Assembly: GCF_900107545.1 (NCBI RefSeq)
Contig: NZ_FNQZ01000002.1
Location: 372,001 to 436,000 of the forward strand
DNA: 64,000 nt
From: Pseudobutyrivibrio sp. ACV-2
GTDB lineage: Bacteria; Bacillota; Clostridia; Lachnospirales; Lachnospiraceae
Direction: 5' to 3'
Part shown: positions 42,956-52,999 of the stretch, piece by piece
Layout of the letters: every line of letters begins with the position of its first letter
Numbering within the stretch: the stretch's first letter is position 1
Notes under the pieces: model-generated
What the model was told of the DNA's origin: nothing
Database searches by the model: none
Seen by the model: only the letters and a program-made list of their open reading frames with translations
Translations under genes and position numbers: made by a program

Positions 42956-43026
42956 ATTATCTCCTACAATTCTCAATTACTGCTCTCTCACAAGCAGCTT
43001 TTTTGTCAAAAGGGCATAGTTAACCC

Positions 43027-44763
43027 CTAATTAATCTGACTCCGATATAATTTAGCATAAAAGCCATTTTTCTGCAACAATTCAAAATGAGTACCCTGCT
43101 CCACAATCTGACCATTCTTGACAAACAAAATAACATCAGCTTCCCTTATGGTAGACAATCTGTGGGCAACTACAAATGTGGTTCTTCCCTCCATCATTTT
43201 CGCAAATGCAGATTGAATTTTTTGCTCTGTACGCGTATCTATGGAGCTTGTAGCTTCATCCAAAATCAGCATTGGCGGAATGTTTAACATTACTCGTGTG
43301 ATACACAATAGCTGCATTTGGCCTTGGGATAACAATCCGTTATCACCTGACAGCACTGTATCATAACCCTTAGGCATTCTTTTTATAAAGCTATGTGAAT
43401 GGGTTTCCTTTGCCGCTGCTATTATTTCTTCATCAGTGGCTGTAGGATTTGCCATTTTAAGATTTTCTTTTATTGTGCCTTCCTTAAGCCATGTTTCCTG
43501 AAGCACCATGCCAAAGTTCTTGCGCAGATTATCAATGTCAATATCCCTGATATCTGTTCCATCAATGAGAATCTGTCCCTTGTCGATGTCATAAAATCTC
43601 ATCAGAAGATTTATGATTGTACTTTTTCCTGCACCTGTTGGTCCAACAATGGCAATCCTCTGACCAGGTTTTACGTCCAGGTTTAGATTTTCAATAAGCT
43701 TTTTATTTTTATCATATGAAAAAGATACATTTTTAAATTCAATGTGGCCCTTCACATCATCGATAAGCTTGCTGCCATCGTTGATTTCTACATCAGCATC
43801 AATCATTTCAAATAAACGTCCTGCACAGGCTAGAGCGTTCTGAAACTCTGTAATGACGCCGGAAATCTCGTTAAATGGCTTGCCGTAGGTGCTTGCATAA
43901 GATAAGAAGCTAGTAAGACCTCCCACAGTTATGCCACCGCTTACCGCCATCAGACCGCCTACCACACCAACAGCAGCGTAAATGATATTGTTTATAAGTC
44001 TGGTGCTTGGATTGACAATAGATGAATAAAATGTAGCTTTCATGGAAGCATCTGCCAGATTATCATTCATCATCTCAAAATGATTAAGTGCATCATCCTC
44101 GTAGTCCATATTTCTGACTATGTTTTTATTAATAATCATTTCTTCTATATAAGAAGTGGTATCTCCTCGAAGGCTGGCCTGCTTGCCAAAGTATTTATAT
44201 GTTTTGCCTGAAATAAATCTGGCAAGAAGTAATGAGAACGGTGTGGCAATAATGACAATGAGTGCTATCTTCCAGGAAATCATCAGCATAAAATATATGG
44301 TGCCAATGATAGTAAGCACTCCTGTGAACAGCTGTGTAAATCCCATCAAAAGACCATCTGAAAATGTATCTGCATCGGACACAATTCTGCTGACATAATC
44401 TCCGTGAGGATGACTATCAATATCTGACAGTCTCATGTTTTGAAGCTTGTTAAAAGCTCGCTCTCTGAGATTTTTAGTAACCGTATAGGTGATCTTATTA
44501 TTTACACGATTCATGATCCACTGAGAAAAAAATGTAATGGCAACCGCTACAGACATCTTCTTTAAAATAAGTAAAAGTCCATCGTAGTCGATGTTGCCTG
44601 CGCCAATAATGCAATCCACAGCTTTACCTGTGAGAATTGGTATCCTCAGTGTGAAATATACCGTCACAAGGGCACATAATATAGAAACTAAAAGACTAAT
44701 ATTATATGATTTAAGTTCTTTTAAAACACGTTTTAATATTTGCGATTGAGGCTTATTATTCAA
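43027..44763 (-). CDS. ABC exporter half-transporter with consensus catalytic site
   Basis: A 578-residue protein: six membrane helices in residues 20-310, then an ATPase with Walker A GPTGAGKST, signature LLSQGQMQLLC, Walker B MLILDEATSSID and VVAHRLSTI. The catalytic Glu is present. It overlaps the upstream half-transporter gene by 8 bases. In known heterodimeric exporters (BmrCD, TM287/288) one partner holds the active Glu and the other a degenerate site; this is the active partner. It probably exports drugs or lipids; the substrate is unknown. Confidence 0.93.
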   Translation of the reverse strand: MNNKPQSQILKRVLKELKSYNISLLVSILCALVTVYFTLRIPILTGKAVDCIIGAGNIDYDGLLLILKKMSVAVAITFFSQWIMNRVNNKITYTVTKNLRERAFNKLQNMRLSDIDSHPHGDYVSRIVSDADTFSDGLLMGFTQLFTGVLTIIGTIYFMLMISWKIALIVIIATPFSLLLARFISGKTYKYFGKQASLRGDTTSYIEEMIINKNIVRNMDYEDDALNHFEMMNDNLADASMKATFYSSIVNPSTRLINNIIYAAVGVVGGLMAVSGGITVGGLTSFLSYASTYGKPFNEISGVITEFQNALACAGRLFEMIDADVEINDGSKLIDDVKGHIEFKNVSFSYDKNKKLIENLNLDVKPGQRIAIVGPTGAGKSTIINLLMRFYDIDKGQILIDGTDIRDIDIDNLRKNFGMVLQETWLKEGTIKENLKMANPTATDEEIIAAAKETHSHSFIKRMPKGYDTVLSGDNGLLSQGQMQLLCITRVMLNIPPMLILDEATSSIDTRTEQKIQSAFAKMMEGRTTFVVAHRLSTIREADVILFVKNGQIVEQGTHFELLQKNGFYAKLYRSQIN

Positions 44764-46522
44764 GGGTTGCCTCCTCTCTAGGATACTGGCAATAATATAT
44801 CTCCTGATAAGTTTCGCAGGACTCTAATAGCTTGTCATGTGATCCAAGTCCTACACACTTGCCATCATCCAGTACTAGTATCTGGTCTGCATCCTTTACT
44901 GAAGATGCTCTTTGAGAAACTATAACAATGGTTGGTTTCCAGCTCAAGTGTGCCAGTTCCTTTTTCAATTTTGCTTCCGTCGATAAATCCAGTGCTGATG
45001 TCGAATCATCCATCATCAAAATGGAAGGCTTATTAACCAGGGCTCTTGCAATGGTCAGTCTCTGTTTTTGACCGCCAGAGAAATTGTTTCCTCTACCTGT
45101 TACTATGGCGTCAAGACCACCATCTTTAGCTTCAACGAAATCTATCGCTTGAGATATATTAAGTGCAGTTTTAATATCTTCATTTTTTACTTTATTTTCA
45201 GCCATTGTTAGGTTAGTCCTGATTGTCCCAGAAAATAATGAAGCTTTTTGTGGAACTATTCCAAACAATCTTGCCAGCTTTTTATCACTTAGCGCTTTTA
45301 CATTTATTCCATCTATCTCTACTGAACCTCTTGTAGCATCATAGGTATGATTCAACAGTTTAAGCAAAGTACTTTTTCCTGAACCAGTTCCTCCAATAAT
45401 ACCTATTGTAGAACCTGCTGGAATCTCAAGTGATATATTTTCAATATCGTAATCCTCTGTTCCGTTGTAGCTAAAGGAAACATTTTTAAGGGAGATTCTT
45501 CCACTTTTTTTAGACTCCAAGGCTTTTGAAACTTCATTATTGCCAGCCTCTTGCCCGTCTAGGATATGCTCTCTTTCATCAGATTTCATATCCATAAGCT
45601 CTTTAACTCTATCAGCAGAAGGGAATACTTTTATTAAAAGTACAATTAAGTTTGCCAATTTTATCAGTTCTATCAATATCTGTCCCATGTAATTAACGAT
45701 GGCAACAACATCACCTCTTAGTATAAAACCGGCATCAACTCTTCTAGCCGCTAGGTATATCAGACCTACTGTTCCAAGATTAACTACAACATATGTGACC
45801 GGGTTGAGTAACGCTGCGATTTTGCCCGTAGATATCTGCATTGTGGTTAAATCCGATGTAATCTGACCGAACCTGTTTCTCTCAGCATCGGTTTGTGAGA
45901 ATGCTCTCAGGACTCTTACACCCTCTAAGTTTTCTGATGTTGTCTTTAATACTTTTTCCAACTTTGCAGCAATTTGCTTGTATCTAGGCAGGGTGTATTT
46001 CATGATTAAAAATACTATTATTGATAGCAATGCCACTACAGCCAAAAAAATTAATGATGATTTAACATCAACTATAAATGCCATAATTGTAGCACCTGCC
46101 ACAATAAATGGTGAACGCAAAAACAGTCTTAAAACCATGTTTATGCCATTTTGAATCTGGTTGATATCGCTGGTTATTCTGGTGGTAAGAACATCCTCTC
46201 CCACCTTCTCTTTCATTCCCTGTGACAATGAAAGAATCTTTTCAAACAGGTCTCTTCTTATTTCTGCTGCTGAATATACTGCCACATAGGCACTGAAATA
46301 TTGGGCTGTGATAGAAAATACAAGACCCACAACTGCCAGAAACAATAAAACCCCACTCATCCTTAAGATGTAGTGGGTATCTGAGTTTCCAATTCCCTTG
46401 TTGATGATCGCTGCCATCACAAGGGGAACTAAAAGCTCAAATATCGCCTCTAACATTTTGAATAGTGGGGCTAATATTGCTCTGAATTTATATTTTTTAA
46501 CGTAATTAATTATAAAATTCAT
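44756..46522 (-). CDS. ABC exporter half-transporter with degenerate catalytic site
   Basis: A 588-residue protein with six helices and an ATPase domain: Walker A GGTGSGKST, signature FSGGQKQRLTIARAL, Walker B SILMMDDSTSALD. The residue after Walker B is Asp rather than Glu and the switch region is VIVSQRASSV (Gln for His), the mark of the non-hydrolysing partner in heterodimeric exporters. It overlaps the partner gene, and the lipoprotein gene ends only three bases upstream, so the three genes are probably co-transcribed. Confidence 0.93.
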   Translation of the reverse strand: MNFIINYVKKYKFRAILAPLFKMLEAIFELLVPLVMAAIINKGIGNSDTHYILRMSGVLLFLAVVGLVFSITAQYFSAYVAVYSAAEIRRDLFEKILSLSQGMKEKVGEDVLTTRITSDINQIQNGINMVLRLFLRSPFIVAGATIMAFIVDVKSSLIFLAVVALLSIIVFLIMKYTLPRYKQIAAKLEKVLKTTSENLEGVRVLRAFSQTDAERNRFGQITSDLTTMQISTGKIAALLNPVTYVVVNLGTVGLIYLAARRVDAGFILRGDVVAIVNYMGQILIELIKLANLIVLLIKVFPSADRVKELMDMKSDEREHILDGQEAGNNEVSKALESKKSGRISLKNVSFSYNGTEDYDIENISLEIPAGSTIGIIGGTGSGKSTLLKLLNHTYDATRGSVEIDGINVKALSDKKLARLFGIVPQKASLFSGTIRTNLTMAENKVKNEDIKTALNISQAIDFVEAKDGGLDAIVTGRGNNFSGGQKQRLTIARALVNKPSILMMDDSTSALDLSTEAKLKKELAHLSWKPTIVIVSQRASSVKDADQILVLDDGKCVGLGSHDKLLESCETYQEIYYCQYPREEATLE

Positions 46523-46525
46523 AGA

Positions 46526-47728
46526 TTATTCTGCATCTGACTCCTCTGCAGTTTCCTCGGTTGAGTCTTCATTTTGTTCTTCTGTAGTTTCTTCTGTTTC
46601 TTCTGTTGTCTCCTCAGTAGTCTCCTCTACTTTCTCTGAGTCATCTTCTACAGTCTCTTCTGTAGTAGTTTCTGTAGTAGCTTCAGTAGATTCTGTTGTT
46701 TCTGTAGACTCCTCCTCTTCCTTTTCAGGAGCTTTGAACAATGTATCAAACTCTACCTTCTTCCACTGATCTTCATCAACGGTCCAGGTGATTTCTGCCT
46801 TCCATGTGTCAAGGAGCTTTGTGAATGCTTCTGTCTGAAGTGCTGAACGCTTATTTGCTGATGCATCCTCATCGTGATCTTTGTCGAGGCGGAGAACATA
46901 ATATCCTACATCTTCAATCTCGATAACAGATGAAACATCACCTTCGTTAAGCTTTTCAGCAGCCTTAATGATTTTCATATCCATTGTGTCATCTTCTTTT
47001 TCACCCTTTAAATAAGAGAACTTAGAAGTTGTAACACCAAGCTTTTCTGCATCTTTGTCAAAGTCTTCAGATTTGCTTAAATCCTCTGCCTGAGACTTAA
47101 GATTTGCGATTTCTTCCTCTGTATATTCTACAGTATTTCCGTCTTCATCCTTTTTGCCATTTGTATCGAATAATACATATGTGAAGCTTCTCATCCATGT
47201 ATCTTTTTCTGAAATATCTGGATCTGCAGCTTCCTTGGCAGCTTTTTCAACTAATGTGTAGTAGGTTCTGTTTTCGAGGTATTCTTTTACGATATCCTCA
47301 GTAGCACCCATTTCTTTTATAGTCTCTTCTGGATTGTCTGAGATAAATTTGGCAGCAGCATCTGCAATCGCCTTTTTCTGGTCATCGGTAAGTGAAACAT
47401 TGTAATCTGCTGCGTGAGCTTTTGCCAAATACTGATTTTCTATTTCATCAAGTACATTGTCCTTTGTCTCATCCTGCATGGTTGAGCCAGAGCCTGTCAT
47501 GTCGCTGCTCCACATACCCTCTCCATAGTATGAAAGCAAAAACTGATCGTACATTGACTGCTGATATCTTGCAGCAAAATTGCCATAGCCAAGGCTTATT
47601 GTGTCTGTAGTGTCTCCATTTTTAATGGTAACCAGTGTTGCATTCTGGTCAAGCTTACCGCAGCCGGTTAGTAATACTGCAGCGGAAAGAGCCGCAAGGC
47701 CAGCGGATTTAATCTTAAAATTCATCAT
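46526..47728 (-). CDS. PPIase-type (PrsA/SurA-like) lipoprotein with acidic repetitive tail
   Basis: A signal peptide with lipobox LLTGC (AALSAAVLLTGCGKL) directs lipid attachment outside the membrane. Residues 30-340 resemble SurA_N / parvulin foldases (YLAKAHAADYNVSL, KLNEGDVSSVIEIEDVGYYV). Residues about 340-400 are Thr/Glu-rich (TETTESTEATTETTTEETV), low in complexity and probably unstructured. Such proteins assist folding of secreted proteins. The gene lies between mfd and the ABC exporter genes; AAGGAC precedes the start. Whether the parvulin core is catalytically active cannot be told. Confidence 0.85.
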   Translation of the reverse strand: MMNFKIKSAGLAALSAAVLLTGCGKLDQNATLVTIKNGDTTDTISLGYGNFAARYQQSMYDQFLLSYYGEGMWSSDMTGSGSTMQDETKDNVLDEIENQYLAKAHAADYNVSLTDDQKKAIADAAAKFISDNPEETIKEMGATEDIVKEYLENRTYYTLVEKAAKEAADPDISEKDTWMRSFTYVLFDTNGKKDEDGNTVEYTEEEIANLKSQAEDLSKSEDFDKDAEKLGVTTSKFSYLKGEKEDDTMDMKIIKAAEKLNEGDVSSVIEIEDVGYYVLRLDKDHDEDASANKRSALQTEAFTKLLDTWKAEITWTVDEDQWKKVEFDTLFKAPEKEEEESTETTESTEATTETTTEETVEDDSEKVEETTEETTEETEETTEEQNEDSTEETAEESDAE

Positions 47729-47796
47729 TATGTCCTTCTTCCTGGGTCCGTATCCCCTTTTTGTTCAACTTCTTAATTATAGTTAAACTTGAAGGT

Positions 47797-50700
47797 TTAT
47801 TCAACTTTCAAACTCTTTAGGTCAAGCAGGAAATCCTGTAAATAATCATAGACCTCGTTAGGCTTTATTCTGGTGTTGGCCTTTGTATTAAAGATAAATG
47901 CCGGATTTTTAGAATCTGCGGCAAAGGTGATGTGCGGATTGTTACGCTCAAGAAGTGATGGAATCTGTGCCACATCTATTTTTGCCTTCTCATACATCAC
48001 GATTCTGATTATATCTCCCTTTTGCTCAATGGCTGAAACGTAGGCATCGTGAGCCTTTACCCTGAGCATTGCCACCCAAAGCAGATTCTGCACACAGCGT
48101 TTTGGCTCGCCAAATCTGTCCACAAGCTCATCTAGCATCTCATCCCTTGATTCTTCGGAATCGATGGCTGCGATACGTTTGTAAATATCAATACGCTGCT
48201 CTTCATTAGATACATAAGTATCTGGCAGGTATGCTTCTATATTTACGTCCACAGATGTATTGAAGATATCCTCTTTTACCTCGCCCTTTTCTATTTTGAC
48301 AGCCTCGTTAAGCATCTTGCAGTACAGGTCGTAACCTACCGCAGTCATGTTTCCGTGCTGTTCCACGCCAAGTAAGTTGCCAGCACCGCGGATTTCCAGG
48401 TCTCGCATGGCAATTTTAAAGCCCGAACCTAAATCTGTGAACTCCTTAATTGCTGCCAGTCTCTTTTCTGCCACTTCTTTAAGAAGCTTGTCACGTTTGT
48501 ACATTAAAAATGCATAGGCTGTTCTGTTGCTTCTGCCAACACGTCCTCTCAATTGATACAACTGTGACAGACCCATGTTGTCAGCATCATGGATGATGAT
48601 TGTGTTGACATTTGAAATATCAAGACCGATTTCGATGATTGTTGTTGCAACTAAAACATCTATCTCATGGTTGATAAATTGCATCATGACATCCTCAACT
48701 TTTGCCTCTGTCATCTGCCCATGAATGTATCCTACCGTTGATTCAGGTACCAACCTCTCGATTTCAGCCGCTACATCCTGTATGCCACGCACCCTGTTGA
48801 ACACGTAATAAACCTGCCCGTCTCTTGACATTTCGCGCACAATTGCCTCTCTAACCATCTCCTCGTTGTATTCAAATACAAAAGTTTGGATAGGTGTTCT
48901 TTCCATTGGAGCCTCATCCAAGACGCTCATGTCACGAATTCCAACCAATGACATGTGAAGTGTTCTTGGAATTGGTGTGGCAGAAAGTGAAAGTACATCC
49001 ACAGTTTTCTTCATCTGTTTAATTTTTTCTTTGTGATTTACACCAAATCGCTGCTCTTCATCGATGATTAACAGGCCTAAATCCTTGAATTCCACGTCCT
49101 TTGATATCAGTCTGTGGGTACCGATAACTATGTCCACCATGCCGCTTTTCAGGCCTTCTATGGTCTTTTTCTGCTCTGCTGCAGATCTAAAACGACATAG
49201 CAAGCCTACGTTGACTGGATAGCCACCCATTCTTTGTACGAAATTGTTGTAGTGCTGCTGGGCAAGAATGGTAGTTGGTACAAGATACGCCACCTGCTTT
49301 CCTTCCTGAACAGCCTTGAAGGCAGCTCGCATTGCCACCTCAGTCTTTCCAAATCCTACATCTCCACAAATCAATCTGTCCATAATCTTGGTGGATTCCA
49401 TGTCAGCTTTCACCGCATCAATTGCAGAAATTTGCCCCTCTGTTTCCTCATAAGGGAAACTTTCTTCGAATTCTCGCTGCCATACGGTATCAGGCCCATA
49501 CACAAATCCATCGGTGTTTTGTCGGAGGGCGTACAAGTCAACTAACTCTTTTGCCACCACACCAACAGCAGATTGAACTTTCTGTTTTGTTCTGGTCCAT
49601 TCCTGTGTGCCTGCACCAAGTGAGTTAAGTTTTGGCTTCTTGCCATCAGGTCCAGAATATTTCTGAATCATATCAAGCTGGGATGTCAGCACATACAGAT
49701 TGCTACCTTTGGCATATTCTATCTTGATGTAATCACGAATCACCTTGTCAAGCTCCATCTGCTCTGTACCCTTGTACACGCCAAGGCCGTAGTTTTCGTG
49801 AACTACATAATCCCCTACATGCAAGTCAGAGAATGATGAAATGCTTTCACCCTCGTACTTCTTTACACGATGCTTTTTCTTTCGCACATGGCCGAAAATA
49901 TCGCCATCTGACAGCATTACAAAGGCAGAATCAGGATAATCAAAGCCTCGCTTGATATTTCCTGTGCAAATCATTGTCTCCCCAGGATTAATCCTATGGT
50001 CTAAATCGGTGGTAAAATATGAATTCAAGCCTTCATCCAGCAAATCTTCTGCCAGACGCTGTCCCTTTGTGGTGGAGCTAGTCACCAACAGCACCTTGTA
50101 TTTGTGCTTTTTATACTGCAGCAATTCCTTTGTTAAAAGCTCAAAGCTGCCATTGTAGGCATTTACGCCCTTTACTACAATGCTGTAGTGCTCCTCAGAC
50201 TTTAACAGCTTATTTTTGGCATCTAAAACAGACATAAGTGTAGTAGGGAATCTTTCGATTTTGCCAAAGATTTCTGATATGTCATAAAGCATTTCCATCT
50301 GACCCTTTAGCATATATCCCTGCTCTACGCGCCTGGTCATGGCATCGGAAAACTCGCTAAAGGTCACCTCTGCTTTGTTAATGACCTTCTGAACCTCATC
50401 TACAAACACATAGGTGCCCTTTGGCATGAAATCTATAAATGAGCCCAAATTATCACAAAAATATGTCAGATTAGTCTCAAGCTCCTGGCTTAAGCCCCAT
50501 TCTCTGGTCTCCTCAACCACTCTGTCAGCGTAAGTTTTAAGATGATAAGCCTCCTCTGTTTTCATTTCCTTACGATAGGCTTCATATCTCTCATCACGCT
50601 CTTTTTCAATTCGGGCCAGACCGGCTTCCACCTGCTCCGCTGTTAATATAAGCTCTACTGCAGGGAAAATCAGGACAGAATTGATATTTTCTATAGACTT

Positions 50701-51321
50701 CTGATTGGATGGGTCATAGGAACGAATGCTGTCTACCTCATCACCCCATAGTTCGACTCTAACAGGAAAATCTGAAGTAAGTGGGTACACATCTATGATG
50801 CCGCCTCGGACGGCAAATTCTCCAGGGTGCTCGCAGGTACCCACGTGTTCATAGCCCATGGCAACAAGTTTTTTCCTCAGGGCCTCCAGTTCCACACTAT
50901 CAGTATCAGAAATGGCTACCACACCTTCCTCGAAATAAGACATGGCTGGCAGCTTGTTCATAAGCGCGTCGATAGTGGTAATGACTGTACAACTATTGTT
51001 GCTTATAACGGCCTCTATAGCCTTCATTCGCTCTCTTGTAAGGGCATTTCCTCGGATATCCGACTGATAAAACAGAAAATCCTTGGCTGGAAAATACACT
51101 ACATCATTGTCAAAGAATCTGTACTCCTCGTACAGCTCTCTGGCCTTCAACTCGTCACTTGAGATGATAAGCTTGTATTTTACATCGTGGCCTATACCAA
51201 AAATAAGGTGCGCCTTATCAGCGCACCCAGTAATATCATATATCTTTCCATGCTTCTGTAGAGCCTCTCTAAGAGACTCCACAGCTGTAAGTGATTCAAA
51301 AGGTTCTAAAAATGCTTTCAT
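47797..51321 (-). CDS. mfd: Transcription-repair coupling factor
   Basis: A 1174-residue protein of normal Mfd length. Domains in order: UvrB-like damage-recruitment region (residues 1-480), RNA-polymerase-interaction/CarD-like domain (GDYVVHENYGLGVYKGTEQM), then the superfamily 2 translocase with GDVGFGKTEVAMRAAFKA, DEEQRFG and SATPIPRTL, and the TRG motif segment near the C-terminal helicase half (QLRGRVGRSNRTAYAFLMY). It removes stalled RNA polymerase and recruits UvrA. It starts 25 bases after the SulP gene ends. Confidence 0.98.
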   Translation of the reverse strand: MKAFLEPFESLTAVESLREALQKHGKIYDITGCADKAHLIFGIGHDVKYKLIISSDELKARELYEEYRFFDNDVVYFPAKDFLFYQSDIRGNALTRERMKAIEAVISNNSCTVITTIDALMNKLPAMSYFEEGVVAISDTDSVELEALRKKLVAMGYEHVGTCEHPGEFAVRGGIIDVYPLTSDFPVRVELWGDEVDSIRSYDPSNQKSIENINSVLIFPAVELILTAEQVEAGLARIEKERDERYEAYRKEMKTEEAYHLKTYADRVVEETREWGLSQELETNLTYFCDNLGSFIDFMPKGTYVFVDEVQKVINKAEVTFSEFSDAMTRRVEQGYMLKGQMEMLYDISEIFGKIERFPTTLMSVLDAKNKLLKSEEHYSIVVKGVNAYNGSFELLTKELLQYKKHKYKVLLVTSSTTKGQRLAEDLLDEGLNSYFTTDLDHRINPGETMICTGNIKRGFDYPDSAFVMLSDGDIFGHVRKKKHRVKKYEGESISSFSDLHVGDYVVHENYGLGVYKGTEQMELDKVIRDYIKIEYAKGSNLYVLTSQLDMIQKYSGPDGKKPKLNSLGAGTQEWTRTKQKVQSAVGVVAKELVDLYALRQNTDGFVYGPDTVWQREFEESFPYEETEGQISAIDAVKADMESTKIMDRLICGDVGFGKTEVAMRAAFKAVQEGKQVAYLVPTTILAQQHYNNFVQRMGGYPVNVGLLCRFRSAAEQKKTIEGLKSGMVDIVIGTHRLISKDVEFKDLGLLIIDEEQRFGVNHKEKIKQMKKTVDVLSLSATPIPRTLHMSLVGIRDMSVLDEAPMERTPIQTFVFEYNEEMVREAIVREMSRDGQVYYVFNRVRGIQDVAAEIERLVPESTVGYIHGQMTEAKVEDVMMQFINHEIDVLVATTIIEIGLDISNVNTIIIHDADNMGLSQLYQLRGRVGRSNRTAYAFLMYKRDKLLKEVAEKRLAAIKEFTDLGSGFKIAMRDLEIRGAGNLLGVEQHGNMTAVGYDLYCKMLNEAVKIEKGEVKEDIFNTSVDVNIEAYLPDTYVSNEEQRIDIYKRIAAIDSEESRDEMLDELVDRFGEPKRCVQNLLWVAMLRVKAHDAYVSAIEQKGDIIRIVMYEKAKIDVAQIPSLLERNNPHITFAADSKNPAFIFNTKANTRIKPNEVYDYLQDFLLDLKSLKVE

Positions 51322-51346
51322 TTAAACGACCCATCTTTCTACTTAT

Positions 51347-52996
51347 CTACTTAAGCCAAAGCAATTCCTCTGCTCTTGCAATTGCCGCATCGATATTTGG
51401 CCTAAAGTTGTCCTCACCAACTCGTTTGATAAAATCTGCCTTTTCCATCATGTGTCTAGGCTGTTCATTAACGTGTGAGAATACTACTGTAACACCCTTC
51501 TTTTCTGCCTTATCTACCAGGTCTCTGAGGGCTCTAAGTGCAGTAACATCAATAGCTGGCACAGAACGCATTCTGATGATAAGGACTTTTGTGAAATCCT
51601 TTACATTGATGCTTTCTGCAAGAAGATCTGAAACTCCAAAGAAAAGAGGACCTGTGATTTCGTAAACACGGATTTCCTTGGCAACTGGGCGAAGGTCATC
51701 AACAAATTCCTCATCATCGCTAGCATAAGTCCAACCGCTTACCTGTGTCTCCTCGCTCATTCTCTTGATGAAGAGGATGCAGGCAACAATCATACCCCAC
51801 TCGATAGCAACAACCAAATCAAATACTACTGTAAGGATGAATGTAAGCACAAGTACGATAATATCTGACTTTGGAGCATATTTTACAAGACGGACAAATG
51901 GTCTCCACTGACACATGTTGTAAGCTACCTGGAAAAGGATTGCTGCGATACATGGCATTGGAATGAATTTTGCGTATGGCATAAGCACTACAAGAATAAT
52001 AAGAAGTGTCACTGAGTGAACCATACCTGCGACTGGTGTACGACCACCGTTTTTGATATTGGCAGCTGTTCTTGCGATGGCGCCAGTAGCTGGGATACCG
52101 CCAAAGAGTACTGAACCTATATTTCCGATACCCTGTCCGATAAGCTCCTGATTACTTCTGTGCTTGCTGTTTACCATTCCATCGGCAACGACAGCTGAAA
52201 GAAGTGACTCGATAGCTGCGAGAATTGCGATTGTAAATGCATTTGGCATCTCATTTCTGATAACCTTAAGGCTGAAATGTGGTACTGAAATGCTTGGCAA
52301 ACCAGCCTTTAAATCAGGATAAAGTACACCGATTGTATTAACGTTAAGCTTAAGCCCCTGCACCATAGCGATGGCTACAAATACAGCGATGATAGATGCT
52401 GGAACCTTGCTGAAAAATTTAGGCCATATAATAAGGATAGCCAGACAAACAACACCTACAAGCACTGCCTGCCAGTTGATTGTATCTAGGTTTGCAAAGA
52501 AAAGTCTAAGCTTATCCATAGTTTCGATTGGCTTTTCACCGTGGAAATCCATTCCAAAGAAATCCTTGAACTGACCAATCAAAATAGTAACGGCGATACC
52601 TGCGGTAAAACCTGTGGTGATGGTATAAGGGATAAACTTGATAAGAGCTCCTGCCTTTACAAGACCGAGGATAATGAGGATGATACCAGCCATGATTGTG
52701 GCGATGATAAGGCCATCCATACCATCTGTAGCAATGATACCTGCTACGATTGTGGCAAAAGCAGCGGTCGGACCAGCTATCTGAACCGTGCTACCACCGA
52801 AAAACGAAATCAAAAAACCAGCCACTATTGCGGTGTAAAGGCCAGGCTCAGGACCGACACCTGATGCCAATGCCAGGGCAATAGAAAGTGGCAATGCTAT
52901 GATTGCCACAATGATACCTGAAATAACATCTTTGACAAACTGCTCCTTACTGTACTTTTTCATACAGGTGAACAGCATTGGATTAAAAAATTCCAT
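51347..52996 (-). CDS. SulP-family anion transporter with STAS domain
   Basis: A 549-residue protein. Residues 15-425 hold about 10-12 helices typical of SulP (FVKDVISGIIVAIIALPLSI, GPEPGLYTAIVAGFLISFFG, GPTAAFATIVAGI). Residues 440-549 form a STAS domain (VYEITGPLFFGVSDLLAESI, DVTALRALRDLVDKAEKKGV). Known members move sulfate, bicarbonate or other anions; the ion is not predictable here. It starts three bases after the PilT-like gene ends and is followed by mfd, so co-transcription with the pilus-like operon is likely although the functions seem unrelated. Confidence 0.93.
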   Translation of the reverse strand: MEFFNPMLFTCMKKYSKEQFVKDVISGIIVAIIALPLSIALALASGVGPEPGLYTAIVAGFLISFFGGSTVQIAGPTAAFATIVAGIIATDGMDGLIIATIMAGIILIILGLVKAGALIKFIPYTITTGFTAGIAVTILIGQFKDFFGMDFHGEKPIETMDKLRLFFANLDTINWQAVLVGVVCLAILIIWPKFFSKVPASIIAVFVAIAMVQGLKLNVNTIGVLYPDLKAGLPSISVPHFSLKVIRNEMPNAFTIAILAAIESLLSAVVADGMVNSKHRSNQELIGQGIGNIGSVLFGGIPATGAIARTAANIKNGGRTPVAGMVHSVTLLIILVVLMPYAKFIPMPCIAAILFQVAYNMCQWRPFVRLVKYAPKSDIIVLVLTFILTVVFDLVVAIEWGMIVACILFIKRMSEETQVSGWTYASDDEEFVDDLRPVAKEIRVYEITGPLFFGVSDLLAESINVKDFTKVLIIRMRSVPAIDVTALRALRDLVDKAEKKGVTVVFSHVNEQPRHMMEKADFIKRVGEDNFRPNIDAAIARAEELLWLK

Positions 52997-52999
52997 ACA

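Noticed and set aside
44156-44398. Plus-strand open frame inside the ABC exporter gene
   Set aside because: Antisense shadow of a clear membrane-domain coding sequence, with no ribosome site.
44756-46522. Inactivating mutation in the ABC half-transporter (Asp for catalytic Glu)
   Set aside because: This change is the normal state of one partner in heterodimeric exporters, and the adjacent gene has the intact site.
46540-46700. Runs of TTCTGT/TCTTCTG that look like a tandem DNA repeat
   Set aside because: They are codons of the Thr/Glu-rich tail of the foldase lipoprotein and need no separate DNA-level explanation.
51291-51665. Plus-strand open frame of 124 codons opposite mfd and the SulP gene
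   Set aside because: It is antisense to two strongly conserved coding regions and its sequence mirrors their codon structure.
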